Of a DNA stretch of 64,000 nucleotides, positions 8,701 through 17,866 are shown piece after piece; within the stretch, counting starts at the first letter, position 1, and every line of letters begins with the position of its first letter. Both the position numbers and the translations under genes were made by a program. The notes below the pieces were generated by a model. It saw only the letters and a list, made by a program, of their open reading frames with translations. It did no database searches and was not told the DNA's origin. This stretch comes from Micavibrio sp964400125 (GTDB lineage Bacteria > Pseudomonadota > Alphaproteobacteria > Micavibrionales > Micavibrionaceae). The stretch spans positions 144,130 to 208,129 of the forward strand of contig CAYNSR010000005.1 in NCBI GenBank assembly GCA_964400125.1. Reading direction: 5' to 3'.

Positions 8701-9453
8701 CTCGACCGCAAACCGGACATTCACTTCCTTCGTTTCCCCCGGCAAATTGTCGAAGGTCGTCTGAAAGGGCAATGTTTCTTCCGGGCCAATCGCATTGCGA
8801 TCAAACGCCACAAGCCAGCTTTCCACAAGATCGCGTTCCGAACGCCGTAGGGTAACGCGCACTTTAGGCAATGCCGCCTCGCGCGCATGCAGGTTGATGA
8901 CGTTGCCATTGACGACAAGATGATACTGCCCGTTGGCATCCGGAGTTGCCGTCGCCGTGATGCGATCGAAAATCAACCCTTCCCCCGGAACGGCCACGGG
9001 CAGGCCCACCATGGAATACACCAATGCCGCAGGCTGCCACATCTGCACCACGCGATCGCGCAGGACAACCATTCCGGCCAGTATCACCAGCACAATCACC
9101 GCAACGCCGACCAGCGCATGGACGACACCGCGATCAAAATTGCGGGGCGCTCCAGAACGGGTCAGGACAGGAACAGACGACCCGTCCGGAACCGGCCTCA
9201 CCCCTTCCGGGATCGGCTCAAGATTTTCATCATCCATCAGGCTGCGGAAATCGGGTTTTGGTTCATCATCGAAAGCGATCTCGCCATCTTCGTCGCCATC
9301 TTCGTCGCCGTCTTCTTCGTCTTCGACGTCATCCACGGATTCCTGAAACCACTCATACCCGCAAACGCCGCAACGGACTTTCCGCCCCGACACCCCCAGT
9401 AAAAGGGATGCCAGCAGGTACCTTGCATTACATTTTTCGCAGGTGATAATCAT
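8698..9453 (-). CDS. MJ0042-type zinc-ribbon, DUF3426 membrane protein
   Basis: 251 residues. The N-terminal zinc ribbon has two CxxC pairs (CEKC at residues 5-8 and CGVC near 30) in the MJ0042 pattern. Next comes a very acidic low-complexity tract (DEEDGDEDGDEDGE) encoded by tandem GAT/GAC-rich repeats, then one transmembrane helix (VGVAVIVLVILAGMVVL) and a periplasmic DUF3426 beta domain. It is a typical alphaproteobacterial neighbour of ftsE. Its function is unknown. The acidic tract looks prone to slippage. Confidence 0.85.
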   Translation of the reverse strand: MIITCEKCNARYLLASLLLGVSGRKVRCGVCGYEWFQESVDDVEDEEDGDEDGDEDGEIAFDDEPKPDFRSLMDDENLEPIPEGVRPVPDGSSVPVLTRSGAPRNFDRGVVHALVGVAVIVLVILAGMVVLRDRVVQMWQPAALVYSMVGLPVAVPGEGLIFDRITATATPDANGQYHLVVNGNVINLHAREAALPKVRVTLRRSERDLVESWLVAFDRNAIGPEETLPFQTTFDNLPGETKEVNVRFAVE

Positions 9454-9509
9454 GCCGGATGCGGGGTTAGGGTGTTGTTTCTCCGGAATTAGTATATAGA
9501 GTCTCTCTC

Positions 9510-10295
9510 ATGTGCAGCAAGGCGACTGAAAAGACTGGCTTTTTTTATACACGCGGGATTGCGAAAACCTGCGTTACGACCCTGTTTTTCATTTTTATCG
9601 CAAATATAGCCCTTGCGGAGGCCCCCTGCCCGGCGACCGACGCGACATGCCAGCTTCCCCGCCTCGAATCTCTGAGTGCAAAAATCACTGAAGCCAGTTG
9701 GCGCGACCAGACCTATCGCGAAATCGCCAAGCTCTATATGGCCCACGGCAACGCCGATGCCGCGCTGGCCCTCTTGCCGAAAATCGAATCCCGCGACACC
9801 CGCGCCCTGACGATCCGTGGAATCGGCATGGAAGCGGCCCGGCTGAAAATGCCGCAGGAAAGCCTGAACGCGATTTTCACGGCGCTGCGCACCGAGGCTG
9901 ACAAAATCGACCACCCCCCTTCGCACGGGATCGCCCTGACCTATATCGCCATGGCGCAGGCCTTCGCCGGGGATGATACGGGGGCCTTTGCCACGGCAAA
10001 ATCCATGACCAATGACGCGCTCCGCCACAAGGCCTTTGCGGAAAGCGCCGAAATTCAGGCCGAACGCGGGGATCTGTCCCCGGCGCTCGAAAGTCTTGCC
10101 GCCATCGACAGCGATTCATTCCGCAACAAGGCGCATTTGACTGTTGCAAAAATTTTTGCGGACAAAAAATATTACGACCACGCCATGGCAACGGTTGAGA
10201 AAATTACCAATGATTACCAAAAATCTCAGGCCCTGCTCTACATCATGGCCCGGCAAATCACCCCCGCAGAAGTCACTCTGGGCATCCGGGAGTAA
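9510..10295 (+). CDS. Exported helical-repeat (TPR-like) protein
   Basis: 261 residues. A hydrophobic signal segment (about residues 21-36, ending ANIALAEA) is followed by short helix pairs with small residues spaced as in TPR repeats (YREIAKLYMAHGNADAALAL, LTYIAMAQAFAGDDTGAFAT). No catalytic motif is visible. It lies two bases before ftsE and is presumably co-transcribed, so a periplasmic role connected with division is possible but inferred only from position. No clear Shine-Dalgarno sequence is seen. Confidence 0.65.
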   Translation: MCSKATEKTGFFYTRGIAKTCVTTLFFIFIANIALAEAPCPATDATCQLPRLESLSAKITEASWRDQTYREIAKLYMAHGNADAALALLPKIESRDTRALTIRGIGMEAARLKMPQESLNAIFTALRTEADKIDHPPSHGIALTYIAMAQAFAGDDTGAFATAKSMTNDALRHKAFAESAEIQAERGDLSPALESLAAIDSDSFRNKAHLTVAKIFADKKYYDHAMATVEKITNDYQKSQALLYIMARQITPAEVTLGIRE

Positions 10296-10297
10296 TC

Positions 10298-11011
10298 ATG
10301 ATCCGTTATGACCATGTCGGCCTGCGCTACGGGATCGGCCCCGAGGTTCTCGGCGATATTACATTTGCGCTTGAACCCGGGTCGTTTCATTTCCTGACGG
10401 GGCCGAGCGGGGCGGGGAAAACATCGCTGATGTCCCTGCTGTATCTTGGCCGCCGCCCGACACGCGGGATCATTTCCATGTTCGGCCAAGCCATCGGGGG
10501 TTTAAGCCGCGAACAGATGGTCCCGATCCGCCAGCGCATCGGCGTTGTTTATCAGGATTTTCGCCTGCTCAACCACCTCTCCGGCTTCGACAATGTCGCC
10601 CTGCCCCTGCGTATTGCCGGACGTCCGGAAAAGGAAATCAAAAACAACGTCGAGGAGCTGATGCACTGGGTCGGCCTTGGCGATCATATGAGCGCCCAGC
10701 CCAATACCATGTCCGGCGGCCAGCAACAACGCATCGCGATTGCCCGCGCCGTCATCACCCGCCCCCGCCTTTTGCTGGCGGATGAGCCGACAGGGAACCT
10801 CGACGATGAAATCGGTTTTCGTCTGCTGCACCTGTTTGAACAACTCAACCGCATGGGCACGACCATCGTCATTGCCACCCACAACACCGCCATGATGGAA
10901 AAATTCAGCCACCCGCGCATGATTCTGGAAGGGGGACATCTGCGCATCGACCAACCCATGATCCCCGCCGCCCTGCGCCCAGACCCCGAACCAATGGAAG
11001 GTGTGGCATGA
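10298..11011 (+). CDS. ftsE: Cell-division ABC transporter ATP-binding protein FtsE
   Basis: 237 residues with Walker A GPSGAGKTS (35-43), ABC signature MSGGQQQRIAIARA, Walker B LLLADEPTGNLDDE and the switch histidine in IATHNTAMME. With FtsX it couples ATP hydrolysis at the divisome to activation of periplasmic murein hydrolases through EnvC-type proteins; one such gene lies at 34.3 kb. Its end overlaps ftsX by four bases (ATGA). Confidence 0.96.
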   Translation: MIRYDHVGLRYGIGPEVLGDITFALEPGSFHFLTGPSGAGKTSLMSLLYLGRRPTRGIISMFGQAIGGLSREQMVPIRQRIGVVYQDFRLLNHLSGFDNVALPLRIAGRPEKEIKNNVEELMHWVGLGDHMSAQPNTMSGGQQQRIAIARAVITRPRLLLADEPTGNLDDEIGFRLLHLFEQLNRMGTTIVIATHNTAMMEKFSHPRMILEGGHLRIDQPMIPAALRPDPEPMEGVA

Positions 11012-11937
11012 AAAAACGTGAACGCACCATTGGCCGCGCCGAAAAACGCCGCTATGACCTGCCGCTGAACAAGGGGGCAGGCACCGGGTTCCTGATTACG
11101 CTGATTGCGCTGATGACCTTTCTCGGGCTGATGTCGGTGGCGTCGTCCTTTGCGCTGGGCGAAATGACCAACCGCTGGTCGTCGGGCCTTGAAAACCGCA
11201 TTACCATCGAAATTCCGGCACAAAACGCCGACGGCACGCTGATGTCCCGGGAAAATGTCTTTACCCTCACCCGCAGCGTCGCGAACGCATTGCACAAACA
11301 ACCGGGAATCAAGACCATACAGGTCCTCAGCAACGAAGAAATCGGCGCCTTGGTCGAACCGTGGCTGGGCAAGGATTTTCTCGGCGGCGAATTTCCCATA
11401 CCCGGAATCATCGCGCTGGAAGTTGAAGATGCCGATTCCAAAACGCTCCAGAACATTCACACACGAATCAAGGGCGTTGCCGAAAATGCGCGTATCGATA
11501 CGCATGAGGCATGGCTGAATGATCTGCTGCGCTTTACCGGCGCATTGCAACTCGCGGCCATCATCCTTGTCGTCGTGATCGGGGTGACGACTGTGACCGC
11601 CGTCGCCGGGGCCGTGCGGGCCCGCCTCGACATCAACCGCGCAGAGGTGGAATTGCTGCATCTTATGGGGGCCACCGACCGCTACATTACCCGCCAGTTC
11701 CAGCGTCATTCGCTGATTCTGGCGCTGAAGGGCGGGGTGGCCGGAACGATCATGGGTGCGCTCGTCATGCTGGCCATCGGCTGGATCGCCGGGGAAATGG
11801 GCGTTGCCATCCTGCCTGATTTTTCATTGACGCCCGTTCAAATCGGCATCCTTGCGCTGACGCCGTTTCTGGCAGCATTGATTGCCGCCGCCACGGCGCA
11901 CCGCACAGTTCTCAAGGTGTTATCGACATTCCCATGA
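11008..11937 (+). CDS. ftsX: Cell-division protein FtsX
   Basis: 309 residues, the FtsX/permease topology: a cytosolic basic N-terminus, TM1 (about residues 29-50), an extracytoplasmic domain to about 170 that would contact EnvC, then three further helices ending with LALTPFLAALIAAATAHRTVLKVL. Four-base overlaps with ftsE and the next gene indicate a tightly coupled operon. Confidence 0.93.
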   Translation: MKKRERTIGRAEKRRYDLPLNKGAGTGFLITLIALMTFLGLMSVASSFALGEMTNRWSSGLENRITIEIPAQNADGTLMSRENVFTLTRSVANALHKQPGIKTIQVLSNEEIGALVEPWLGKDFLGGEFPIPGIIALEVEDADSKTLQNIHTRIKGVAENARIDTHEAWLNDLLRFTGALQLAAIILVVVIGVTTVTAVAGAVRARLDINRAEVELLHLMGATDRYITRQFQRHSLILALKGGVAGTIMGALVMLAIGWIAGEMGVAILPDFSLTPVQIGILALTPFLAALIAAATAHRTVLKVLSTFP

Positions 11938-12554
11938 TCTATCAGAAATTTCTCCGCATTTTTCGTCTTCTGGGCGTGTCCATCGGCGCGATGCTGTGGG
12001 TATGGATTTTTGGTTATGTCCTGTTCCTGATGGGTGTGACGTTTGTGACCCCGCACCTGCCCGATGAAAAAACAGACGCCATCATCGTCCTGACCGGGGG
12101 GCAAAACCGCATCAATACCGGCCTTGCCCTGCTGGAAAGCGGGCAGGCAGACCACCTCTTCATCTCCGGCGTCAATCCGGGCGTGACAATTGAACAACTG
12201 GTCAAATATTGGAACCCCGATATCGAAACCATCCCCTGCTGCATCGCGCTGGGCTATGCCGCCAGCAACACCGAAGGCAACGCCAAGGAAAGCAGCAAAT
12301 GGGTGCGGGACATGGACATAAAATCCATCCGCCTCGTCACATCCAACTACCACCTGCCGCGCGCATGGCTGGAATTCAGCCACGCCCTGCCGCGCCGTGC
12401 CATCATCACCCACCCGATCCGTTCCGACAGCCTCGCCGACGGAAGCCGTTCGCACATGAAACTCAGTTTTGCGGAATATAACAAAACGCTTCTGACATGG
12501 GTCAGGCTCTATATCTACCCGTGGGACCACATCGTGAAAATCAGCCAATGGTAA
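11934..12554 (+). CDS. YdcF/ElyC-type DUF218 protein
   Basis: 206 residues. One N-terminal membrane helix (about 15-40), then the DUF218 domain: DAIIVLTGGQNRINTGLALL, LFISGV, and the late motif VTSNYHLPRA. DUF218 proteins such as SanA and ElyC act in envelope integrity and peptidoglycan precursor metabolism, with uncertain chemistry. Embedded between ftsX and plsC with overlapping start and stop codons at both ends, it belongs to the envelope operon. Confidence 0.88.
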   Translation: MIYQKFLRIFRLLGVSIGAMLWVWIFGYVLFLMGVTFVTPHLPDEKTDAIIVLTGGQNRINTGLALLESGQADHLFISGVNPGVTIEQLVKYWNPDIETIPCCIALGYAASNTEGNAKESSKWVRDMDIKSIRLVTSNYHLPRAWLEFSHALPRRAIITHPIRSDSLADGSRSHMKLSFAEYNKTLLTWVRLYIYPWDHIVKISQW

Positions 12555-13288
12555 AGAATTTTGAAATTCTGGCGCGCTCCATCGCCTTCAACATCGCCTT
12601 TTTCGGCCTGACGGCCATCATGGCGCTGTGCATGTTGCCGACCGTTTTTATGCCGCGCACCCAAGCCATGCGGATCGTATCCCTGTGGGTCAGAACGGTT
12701 TATCTGCTGGAACGCATTTTTTTAAATCTCGATTTCGAAGTGCGCGGACGTGAACACCTGCCGCAATCGGGGTCCTATCTGGTCGCTGCCAAGCATGAAT
12801 CCGCCTATGAGACGATGAAATTGCACATCCTGTTCGACGATCCGGCCATTGTGCTGAAACAGGAACTCTTGAAAATTCCCGTCTGGGGCCTGTTCCTGAA
12901 AAAAATCGATCCTATCGCCATTGATCGTTCCAACCGCGAACATGCGCTGAAATCTCTGATCGCTGGGGCCTTGCATGTACGCGATCAGGGCAGACCAATC
13001 GTGATTTTCCCGCAAGGCACCCGCGTCGCCCCCGACACCCCCGTCGATAAAAAACCCTACAAGGCCGGCATTGCAAAAATGGCCGAGGCCGCCGCCCTGC
13101 CGATTATTCCCATGGCCCTCAACACCGGAATGTTCTGGCCGCGCAATAGCTGGCTCAAACGGCCGGGAAAGGTGATTTTCGAATTCCTGCCGCCAATCGC
13201 TCCGGGACAACCAACGGCGGACATCATGAACGAATTGCAGACGTCACTGGAATCCACGTCCACCGCGCTGCGCGCTGAATCGCGATAA
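12548..13288 (+). CDS. plsC: 1-acyl-sn-glycerol-3-phosphate acyltransferase
   Basis: 246 residues. Transfers an acyl group to lysophosphatidic acid in membrane phospholipid synthesis. N-terminal hydrophobic stretch (about 11-35), then acyltransferase motif I in the HX4E form (HESAYE, His83 and Glu88), the substrate motif FPQGTR near residue 155, and the conserved KAGIAKMAEAA. I start at the ATG at 12548, which overlaps the previous stop codon; earlier in-frame codons would add sequence that belongs to the preceding gene. Confidence 0.92.
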   Translation: MVKNFEILARSIAFNIAFFGLTAIMALCMLPTVFMPRTQAMRIVSLWVRTVYLLERIFLNLDFEVRGREHLPQSGSYLVAAKHESAYETMKLHILFDDPAIVLKQELLKIPVWGLFLKKIDPIAIDRSNREHALKSLIAGALHVRDQGRPIVIFPQGTRVAPDTPVDKKPYKAGIAKMAEAAALPIIPMALNTGMFWPRNSWLKRPGKVIFEFLPPIAPGQPTADIMNELQTSLESTSTALRAESR

Positions 13289-13295
13289 ATGACAC

Positions 13296-13315
13296 CGTAA
13301 TTTACGATTTTTTTA
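13296..13315. terminator. Weak terminator between plsC and tyrA
   Basis: A short stem CGTAA/TTACG with a one-base loop is followed by A and seven T on the plus strand. It overlaps the tyrA stop codon (13302-13304). The stem is only five pairs, so efficiency is doubtful. Confidence 0.4.
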
Positions 13316-14198
13316 CCGGCGGCATATCCTGCTTCGCCTGAATAACGCCACGGCGGATTTCGCGGGTGCGGGTGAACAGACTTTCCAGCGCTTCGCCGTC
13401 ACCATAACGAATGGCTTTTTGCAGGCCCGTCAGGTCTTCAGTAAAGCGTTGCAGAATTTCAAGTACAGCGTCGCGGTTATTCAGGAAGACATCCCGCCAC
13501 ATCACCGGGTCCGATGCGGCGATCCGGGTAAAATCCCGAAAACCCCCGGCGGAAAATTTAATGACATCATCTTTCATATGCCGCTCGAGATCAGACGCGG
13601 TGCCGACAATCGTATAGGCGATCAAATGTGGCAAATGCGACGTAATCCCTAACACCAGATCATGCCGCCGCGCATCCATGATTTCGGTCTTTGCGCCAAC
13701 GGCTTCCCACAGCGCGACGATTTTTTCCAGCGCCCGGACATCCGTATCCGGCATCGGGGTCAGGATCGACCAGCGGCCCTGAAACAATTCCGCAAACCCG
13801 GCATCGGGGCCGGAATGTTCTGTGCCTGAAATGGGGTGGCCGGGGATAAACTGAACATTTTGTGGAATATGCGGCATGACCGCATCAATGACCGCCTGCT
13901 TTACCGAACCGACATCCGTAACAATCGCCCCCGGCATCAGATGCGGGCCGATAGCCCTTGCCACCACGCCATACGACCCGACCGGAATCGCCAGAATGAC
14001 GAGATCGCACCCCGCCACCGCCAGTCCCGCATCGGTTGTGGCTTGCTGCGCAAGGCCCGTTTCGAGAACGCGGTCGCAAACATCCTGCGCGTTGTCTGCA
14101 CAAACGATTTCCCCCGCCAGCGCATTTTTCTGAATAGCCCGTGCCAGAGACGACCCGATCAGCCCGAAGCCGATAATCGCAACACGATTGAATAGCAT
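13302..14198 (-). CDS. tyrA: Prephenate/arogenate dehydrogenase
   Basis: 298 residues. NAD(P)-dependent oxidative decarboxylation of prephenate or arogenate toward tyrosine. The Rossmann motif IIGFGLIGSSLA opens the protein; GSVKQAVIDA and PGHPISGTEHSGP are the typical prephenate dehydrogenase signatures. I start at the ATG at 14198, just before the Rossmann fold. It overlaps the preceding gene's stop by one base (TGATG), so the two aromatic-pathway enzymes are coupled. Confidence 0.95.
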   Translation of the reverse strand: MLFNRVAIIGFGLIGSSLARAIQKNALAGEIVCADNAQDVCDRVLETGLAQQATTDAGLAVAGCDLVILAIPVGSYGVVARAIGPHLMPGAIVTDVGSVKQAVIDAVMPHIPQNVQFIPGHPISGTEHSGPDAGFAELFQGRWSILTPMPDTDVRALEKIVALWEAVGAKTEIMDARRHDLVLGITSHLPHLIAYTIVGTASDLERHMKDDVIKFSAGGFRDFTRIAASDPVMWRDVFLNNRDAVLEILQRFTEDLTGLQKAIRYGDGEALESLFTRTREIRRGVIQAKQDMPPVKKS

Positions 14199-15094
14199 CA
14201 CGCCGTTTTTTTCTTTCTCTGAATCGCATTGTCCTTCAAAAACGGCAGGAGCGGATATCCGCCCATCACAACGCAGCGGCAAAATTCGTCTTCGAATTTC
14301 CCGAGGAATTCACCAATACGCGGATCATCAGCGCCAACATAACCTTCCACCTCGACCAGATGGACACTGCGGTTATTGACATTGTTGGTGCGGCTCGAAT
14401 ACAGGCTGAGCGCGGTAATCCCGACCGATTTCAGCTTGTCCACTGCCCGCGCGCGGCTGACCCCCTGATCCAGATCCAGCATCAGGAAGGAATGGTCGTC
14501 ACCGCTGGGGCTGAATTGCATCTTACCGATCACCAGACAGCGATGATGTGGCAGAGTCGCCGGATCGCTACGGTTTCCATAGGGCAGACGCACCATAATC
14601 TGCATGGTTTTTGCAGGATCTTCATGGGGTAGATAGCCCCACCACGGATTTTCCCCATCATCCTCCGGCCACGGCAGGACGGCAAAACTGGCCTCATTAT
14701 CGCGGATCATCGACACCGCCACCAGCGGATTGGCAACGTAATGCATCGGCATCACACCACCGAAATAACTGCGTGTCATATCGCCATATTTCTGGGCCTG
14801 ATCGTCCGGCGCATAGATGACAACCTTCATCTCCGGATTTTGCAGCAAGGATACGGCGGCAACCAGTTCTCGCCAGATGCGCACCACGGCCGATTTTTGC
14901 AACGGCCCTTCGTGACGCTCCATCAACCTGCGCACGACCACAGCCTCGCGTTCCGGCTGGATCAGCGGAATGCCCAGTTCTTTCTTGACGTTGCCGACCT
15001 GTAGCGCGAGATCAGCCCGCTTCATCAGCAAATCGTGGATTTGCCTGTCTACGCTGTCGATTTCTTTACGGATCGTTTCGATGGGCGTGGTCAT
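14198..15094 (-). CDS. AroQ chorismate mutase fused to a prephenate dehydratase-like/ACT region
   Basis: 298 residues. Residues 1-85 are an AroQ chorismate mutase domain (IRKEIDSVDRQIHDLLMKRA, KKELGIPLIQPEREA), which converts chorismate to prephenate. The rest resembles the bi-domain proteins of Alphaproteobacteria, with a substrate-binding-like segment and a C-terminal ACT-like end (LMLDLDQGVSRARAVDKLKS). The canonical dehydratase TRF motif is not seen, so dehydratase activity is unsupported. The longer reading uses TTG at 15106; the ATG at 15094 is more likely. Upstream partner of tyrA. Confidence 0.8.
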   Translation of the reverse strand: MTTPIETIRKEIDSVDRQIHDLLMKRADLALQVGNVKKELGIPLIQPEREAVVVRRLMERHEGPLQKSAVVRIWRELVAAVSLLQNPEMKVVIYAPDDQAQKYGDMTRSYFGGVMPMHYVANPLVAVSMIRDNEASFAVLPWPEDDGENPWWGYLPHEDPAKTMQIMVRLPYGNRSDPATLPHHRCLVIGKMQFSPSGDDHSFLMLDLDQGVSRARAVDKLKSVGITALSLYSSRTNNVNNRSVHLVEVEGYVGADDPRIGEFLGKFEDEFCRCVVMGGYPLLPFLKDNAIQRKKKTA

Positions 15095-15151
15095 GATAGG
15101 CGTCAATATAATGCAAGCGGCCCCTTTGGGGAAGATGGTTAAAAACCCGTA

Positions 15152-15886
15152 TTATCCGCCTGCTGCCGTGCTTGTCACCAGAATTTTCCGCCCCCCAACC
15201 CGATTCCGGGCCGCGCTGTGAACGGCGATTCCGCTATAAAGCTGCTTGCTGGCCTCGACCAGCAAAACCCCGGACATCCCGCCCATAACATATCGCCCAT
15301 AGCGTTCAAACGGTATCCATGAACGCAACAGCATCGACGAACGCAACGCCGGGATATACAGGGCGCGTTCGACCCGTTCGATGACAAACAGATTTTCCTG
15401 CAAAATATGCGTCAGTTGCGACAGGGAAAACGGCGTCCCATGGCCGAAGGGCGACCATTCCGCCCGCGCCCAGAACCCGCGCCGGTTCGGAACCACCAGC
15501 AAAATGCGCCCGGTGCTTTTTAAAACCCGCCAGTATTCCTGCAAACACGGCCCCGTATGGTCGGAATGCTCCAGCGCATGGACGGCCAGAATGCGGTCGA
15601 TGGATTCCGTTTCTATCGGCAATTCATCTTCCGCCGCGATACAGGCCAGATTTTTCTGCCGTGGCGTCCATAAGTGCACACCGAATTGCGCTGGCATCAC
15701 GGCAAAACTGCGTTCTGCCGTATCAAGGTAAGGCTCCATATAGGGGATGGCATACCCCGTTCCCATCAGGCGCATCCCCTGCACATCGGGCCAGAGGTCC
15801 AGAATGCTTTCCTGCAACAAAGGCTGAACGATACGCCCGCGCCTGCATTCGTAAAACGACCGGAGATCGTAAACCGATGTAACCAT
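15152..15886 (-). CDS. SAM-dependent methyltransferase-like protein
   Basis: 244 residues. Methyltransferase class I features: a weakened glycine motif (RLMGTGYAIPYM), the mid motif SIDRILAVHALEHSD and a post-motif (LKSTGRILLVVPNRRG). This is the conserved alphaproteobacterial type whose substrate is unknown. The SAM-binding loop lacks the usual GxGxG, so activity should be treated as unproven. Its ATG shares one base with the mutT stop, so mutT and this gene are co-translated. Confidence 0.75.
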   Translation of the reverse strand: MVTSVYDLRSFYECRRGRIVQPLLQESILDLWPDVQGMRLMGTGYAIPYMEPYLDTAERSFAVMPAQFGVHLWTPRQKNLACIAAEDELPIETESIDRILAVHALEHSDHTGPCLQEYWRVLKSTGRILLVVPNRRGFWARAEWSPFGHGTPFSLSQLTHILQENLFVIERVERALYIPALRSSMLLRSWIPFERYGRYVMGGMSGVLLVEASKQLYSGIAVHSAARNRVGGRKILVTSTAAGG

Positions 15887-16332
15887 TAAATCTGCGCCTC
15901 GAGTTGATGCACCAGCGGCAAATCCGCTTCCGGCATGGCTAAGGTATACATTTCACGCGGATACAGCCATTGAATTTCCTGCCCCTCGCGCGGCGTAATA
16001 TTCCCCCGCCACATCCGGCAGGCAAAAAGCGGCATGACCAGATGGAAGGTCTCGTAACTATGCGACGTAAACCCGACCGGCAGGTAACATCCGGGCCGCG
16101 TTTCAATCCCCAGCTCTTCTTCCAGCTCGCGCATCAGGGCAAATTCCGGAAATTCATCCGGCTGCACCTTGCCTCCGGGGAACTCCCATAACCCGGCCAT
16201 TGCCTTGCCCGGCGGCCTTTGCGCCAGCAAAACCCGCCCGTCCGGATCAATCAACGCCCCCGCCACGACATGCAGAATCGGCAGTATTTTTTGCACCGGT
16301 CTGGGCTGATTCAACGCGTCACGACATGCCAC
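15886..16332 (-). CDS. mutT: 8-oxo-dGTP diphosphatase MutT
   Basis: 148 residues. The complete Nudix box is present, from GGKVQPDE through RELEEELGI. Hydrolyses oxidised dGTP and so prevents A:T to C:G transversions. The likely start is GTG at 16332 with AAGGA nine bases before it. The start lies just downstream, in transcription direction, of a nested inverted repeat at 16378-16529. Confidence 0.88.
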   Translation of the reverse strand: MACRDALNQPRPVQKILPILHVVAGALIDPDGRVLLAQRPPGKAMAGLWEFPGGKVQPDEFPEFALMRELEEELGIETRPGCYLPVGFTSHSYETFHLVMPLFACRMWRGNITPREGQEIQWLYPREMYTLAMPEADLPLVHQLEAQI

Positions 16333-16377
16333 CTGAATATTTCCTTGCTAAGAGTCTGTTTTAAAACCCCATCCCCG

Positions 16378-16529
16378 CCGTCATTCCCCGAATTTTTGCC
16401 TGCAAAAATTCTAGGGGAATCCATGACGATCCATATCTTATAGATTGCCTTAGAATTTTCCTTGCAGAAAATTCTAAGGCAATCCATGGATTCCCCTAGG
16501 ATTTGCTTCGCAAATCCGGGGAATGACGG
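16378..16529. repeat. Nested inverted-repeat element in the surA-like/mutT gap
   Basis: Outer arms of 13 bases (16378-16390 and 16517-16529) are exact inverted copies containing GTCATTCCCCG. Inside, each arm carries its own hairpin (AATTTTTGC/GCAAAAATT and GGATTTGC/GCAAATCC). The centre holds a third, perfect hairpin with arms ATTGCCTTAGAATTTTC. The gap 16333-16652 holds only this element and a terminator. It resembles a composite of two dispersed repeats, one inserted in the other. Confidence 0.8.
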
Positions 16530-16601
16530 AAACAGTTTTTGAACCAACATCATCAGACAATGCTCCAAATGATTCAGCCTATTCACAGAGTGCTCCAAAA
16601 G

Positions 16602-16637
16602 AAAAAGGCCGTCACCCTCCCGGATCACGGCCTTTTT
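16602..16637. terminator. Intrinsic terminator after the parvulin gene
   Basis: Eleven-base arms AAAAAGGCCGT and ACGGCCTTTTT surround a 14-base loop. The A/T ends make it usable on either strand; it lies 16 bases past the parvulin gene's stop. Confidence 0.85.
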
Positions 16638-16652
16638 GAAATCGAATAGACC

Positions 16653-17678
16653 CTATTTCTTTTTTGCCGGAGGGGTTTCCGTCTTTATCGGCTCGCCATT
16701 GATATCGAATTTTTTGATGCTGGCTTCTTTTTGCCATTTCTCAAGCATCCGGTTCAACTGTTCCCGGCGAACCTGCGCTTCCAGTTGCGGCTTGACCAGT
16801 TCGAATTGTGGTTCCGGACGCTGGCGCTTTTCCTCGACCTTCACCACATGCCAGCCAAACTGCGTTTTGACCGGGGTTTTGGAATAGCTTCCCGGCGTGA
16901 TGTTAAAAGCAGCCTCGGCAAATTCCGGGACCATTTCGGTCTTGGCAAAATAACCCAGATCACCGCCGTTTTGTGCGGTCGGCGTATCGGCACTTTCCGC
17001 AGTCAGGTCTTCGAATTTGGCACCGCCATCCAGCTTGGCAATGATGTCACGCGCCTTGTCTTCTTCGGCCACCAGAATATGGCGGGCACGCACTTCCTCA
17101 ACCTTTTCAAAGCCTTCCAGCATTGTTTCATAGGCCTTCAGGAGATCTTTCTGGGAGACGGCCTTGTTCAGTTCGCGCTCGACATAAACGTTGCGCACGA
17201 TCTGGCCCTTGGCCGTTTCCAGCAATTTGGTGACTTCCGGGTCAGAATCCATTTTCGCCTGATCGGCCTTCATGCCGATGATGCGGGCGTTGAGAACCTG
17301 ATCCAGCGCCAGCGGGAACAGGGTTTGCAACGGCATCTGGCGAATTTGCTCCGGCAGGGTGGAAATATAGCTGAACACTTCGCTGCGCAGAACCTTCTCG
17401 CCGCCGACTTCCGCGACCACCGGATCGCCCATCTGGATCGTACCACTCTGGCCCGCCGTGGAGGCCGCAGGGGTATCGGCGCTCGCAGGGGCAATCTTTT
17501 CCACGCCCCCGGTTTCCGATTTTGCGGCAGCGGCACCTTTTTTCGCAGGTTCGGCATCACTCTCATGGGACATGAACATCGTCCCGGCAGCGGCCAGTGA
17601 AATAACGCCGACAACGGCGGCAACCATCAGGCCGCGCCCTGCTTTGCCTTTTTGTTCTGTGGATGTTTCAAGTGACAT
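16653..17678 (-). CDS. Membrane-anchored parvulin-type peptidyl-prolyl isomerase (SurA/PpiC-like)
   Basis: 341 residues. One N-terminal helix (LMVAAVVGVISLAAAGTMFM, about residues 17-36), an Ala/Pro-rich linker, a SurA/PrsA-like helical chaperone part (about 95-195), then a parvulin domain from RARHILVAEE to GWHVVKVEEKR (about 198-295) including GGDLGYF. It would assist folding of exported proteins in the periplasm. It is divergent from secA, which fits a secretion theme. The final KKK-rich tail is charged. Confidence 0.9.
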   Translation of the reverse strand: MSLETSTEQKGKAGRGLMVAAVVGVISLAAAGTMFMSHESDAEPAKKGAAAAKSETGGVEKIAPASADTPAASTAGQSGTIQMGDPVVAEVGGEKVLRSEVFSYISTLPEQIRQMPLQTLFPLALDQVLNARIIGMKADQAKMDSDPEVTKLLETAKGQIVRNVYVERELNKAVSQKDLLKAYETMLEGFEKVEEVRARHILVAEEDKARDIIAKLDGGAKFEDLTAESADTPTAQNGGDLGYFAKTEMVPEFAEAAFNITPGSYSKTPVKTQFGWHVVKVEEKRQRPEPQFELVKPQLEAQVRREQLNRMLEKWQKEASIKKFDINGEPIKTETPPAKKK

Positions 17679-17802
17679 GGAATACGTTCCCTTTTGGTAG
17701 AAATGCGTGAATCGTTAAAGCACTGCTTGTAAGAATAGTTAAGACAATGGCTAAAACAAGGCACAAATTACGGTTTTCCGGTGGAATCTCTGCCCGATTC
17801 CG

Positions 17803-17831
17803 TTGACGGCGGGCTTTTGTAGCCTTATATC
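17803..17831 (+). promoter_or_regulatory. Candidate secA promoter
   Basis: TTGACG (17803-17808), a 17-base spacer and TATATC (17826-17831), 35 bases before the secA ATG. Confidence 0.6.
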
Positions 17832-17866
17832 AGACCACTCATGCATATTAATGTGTCAAGGATCTG

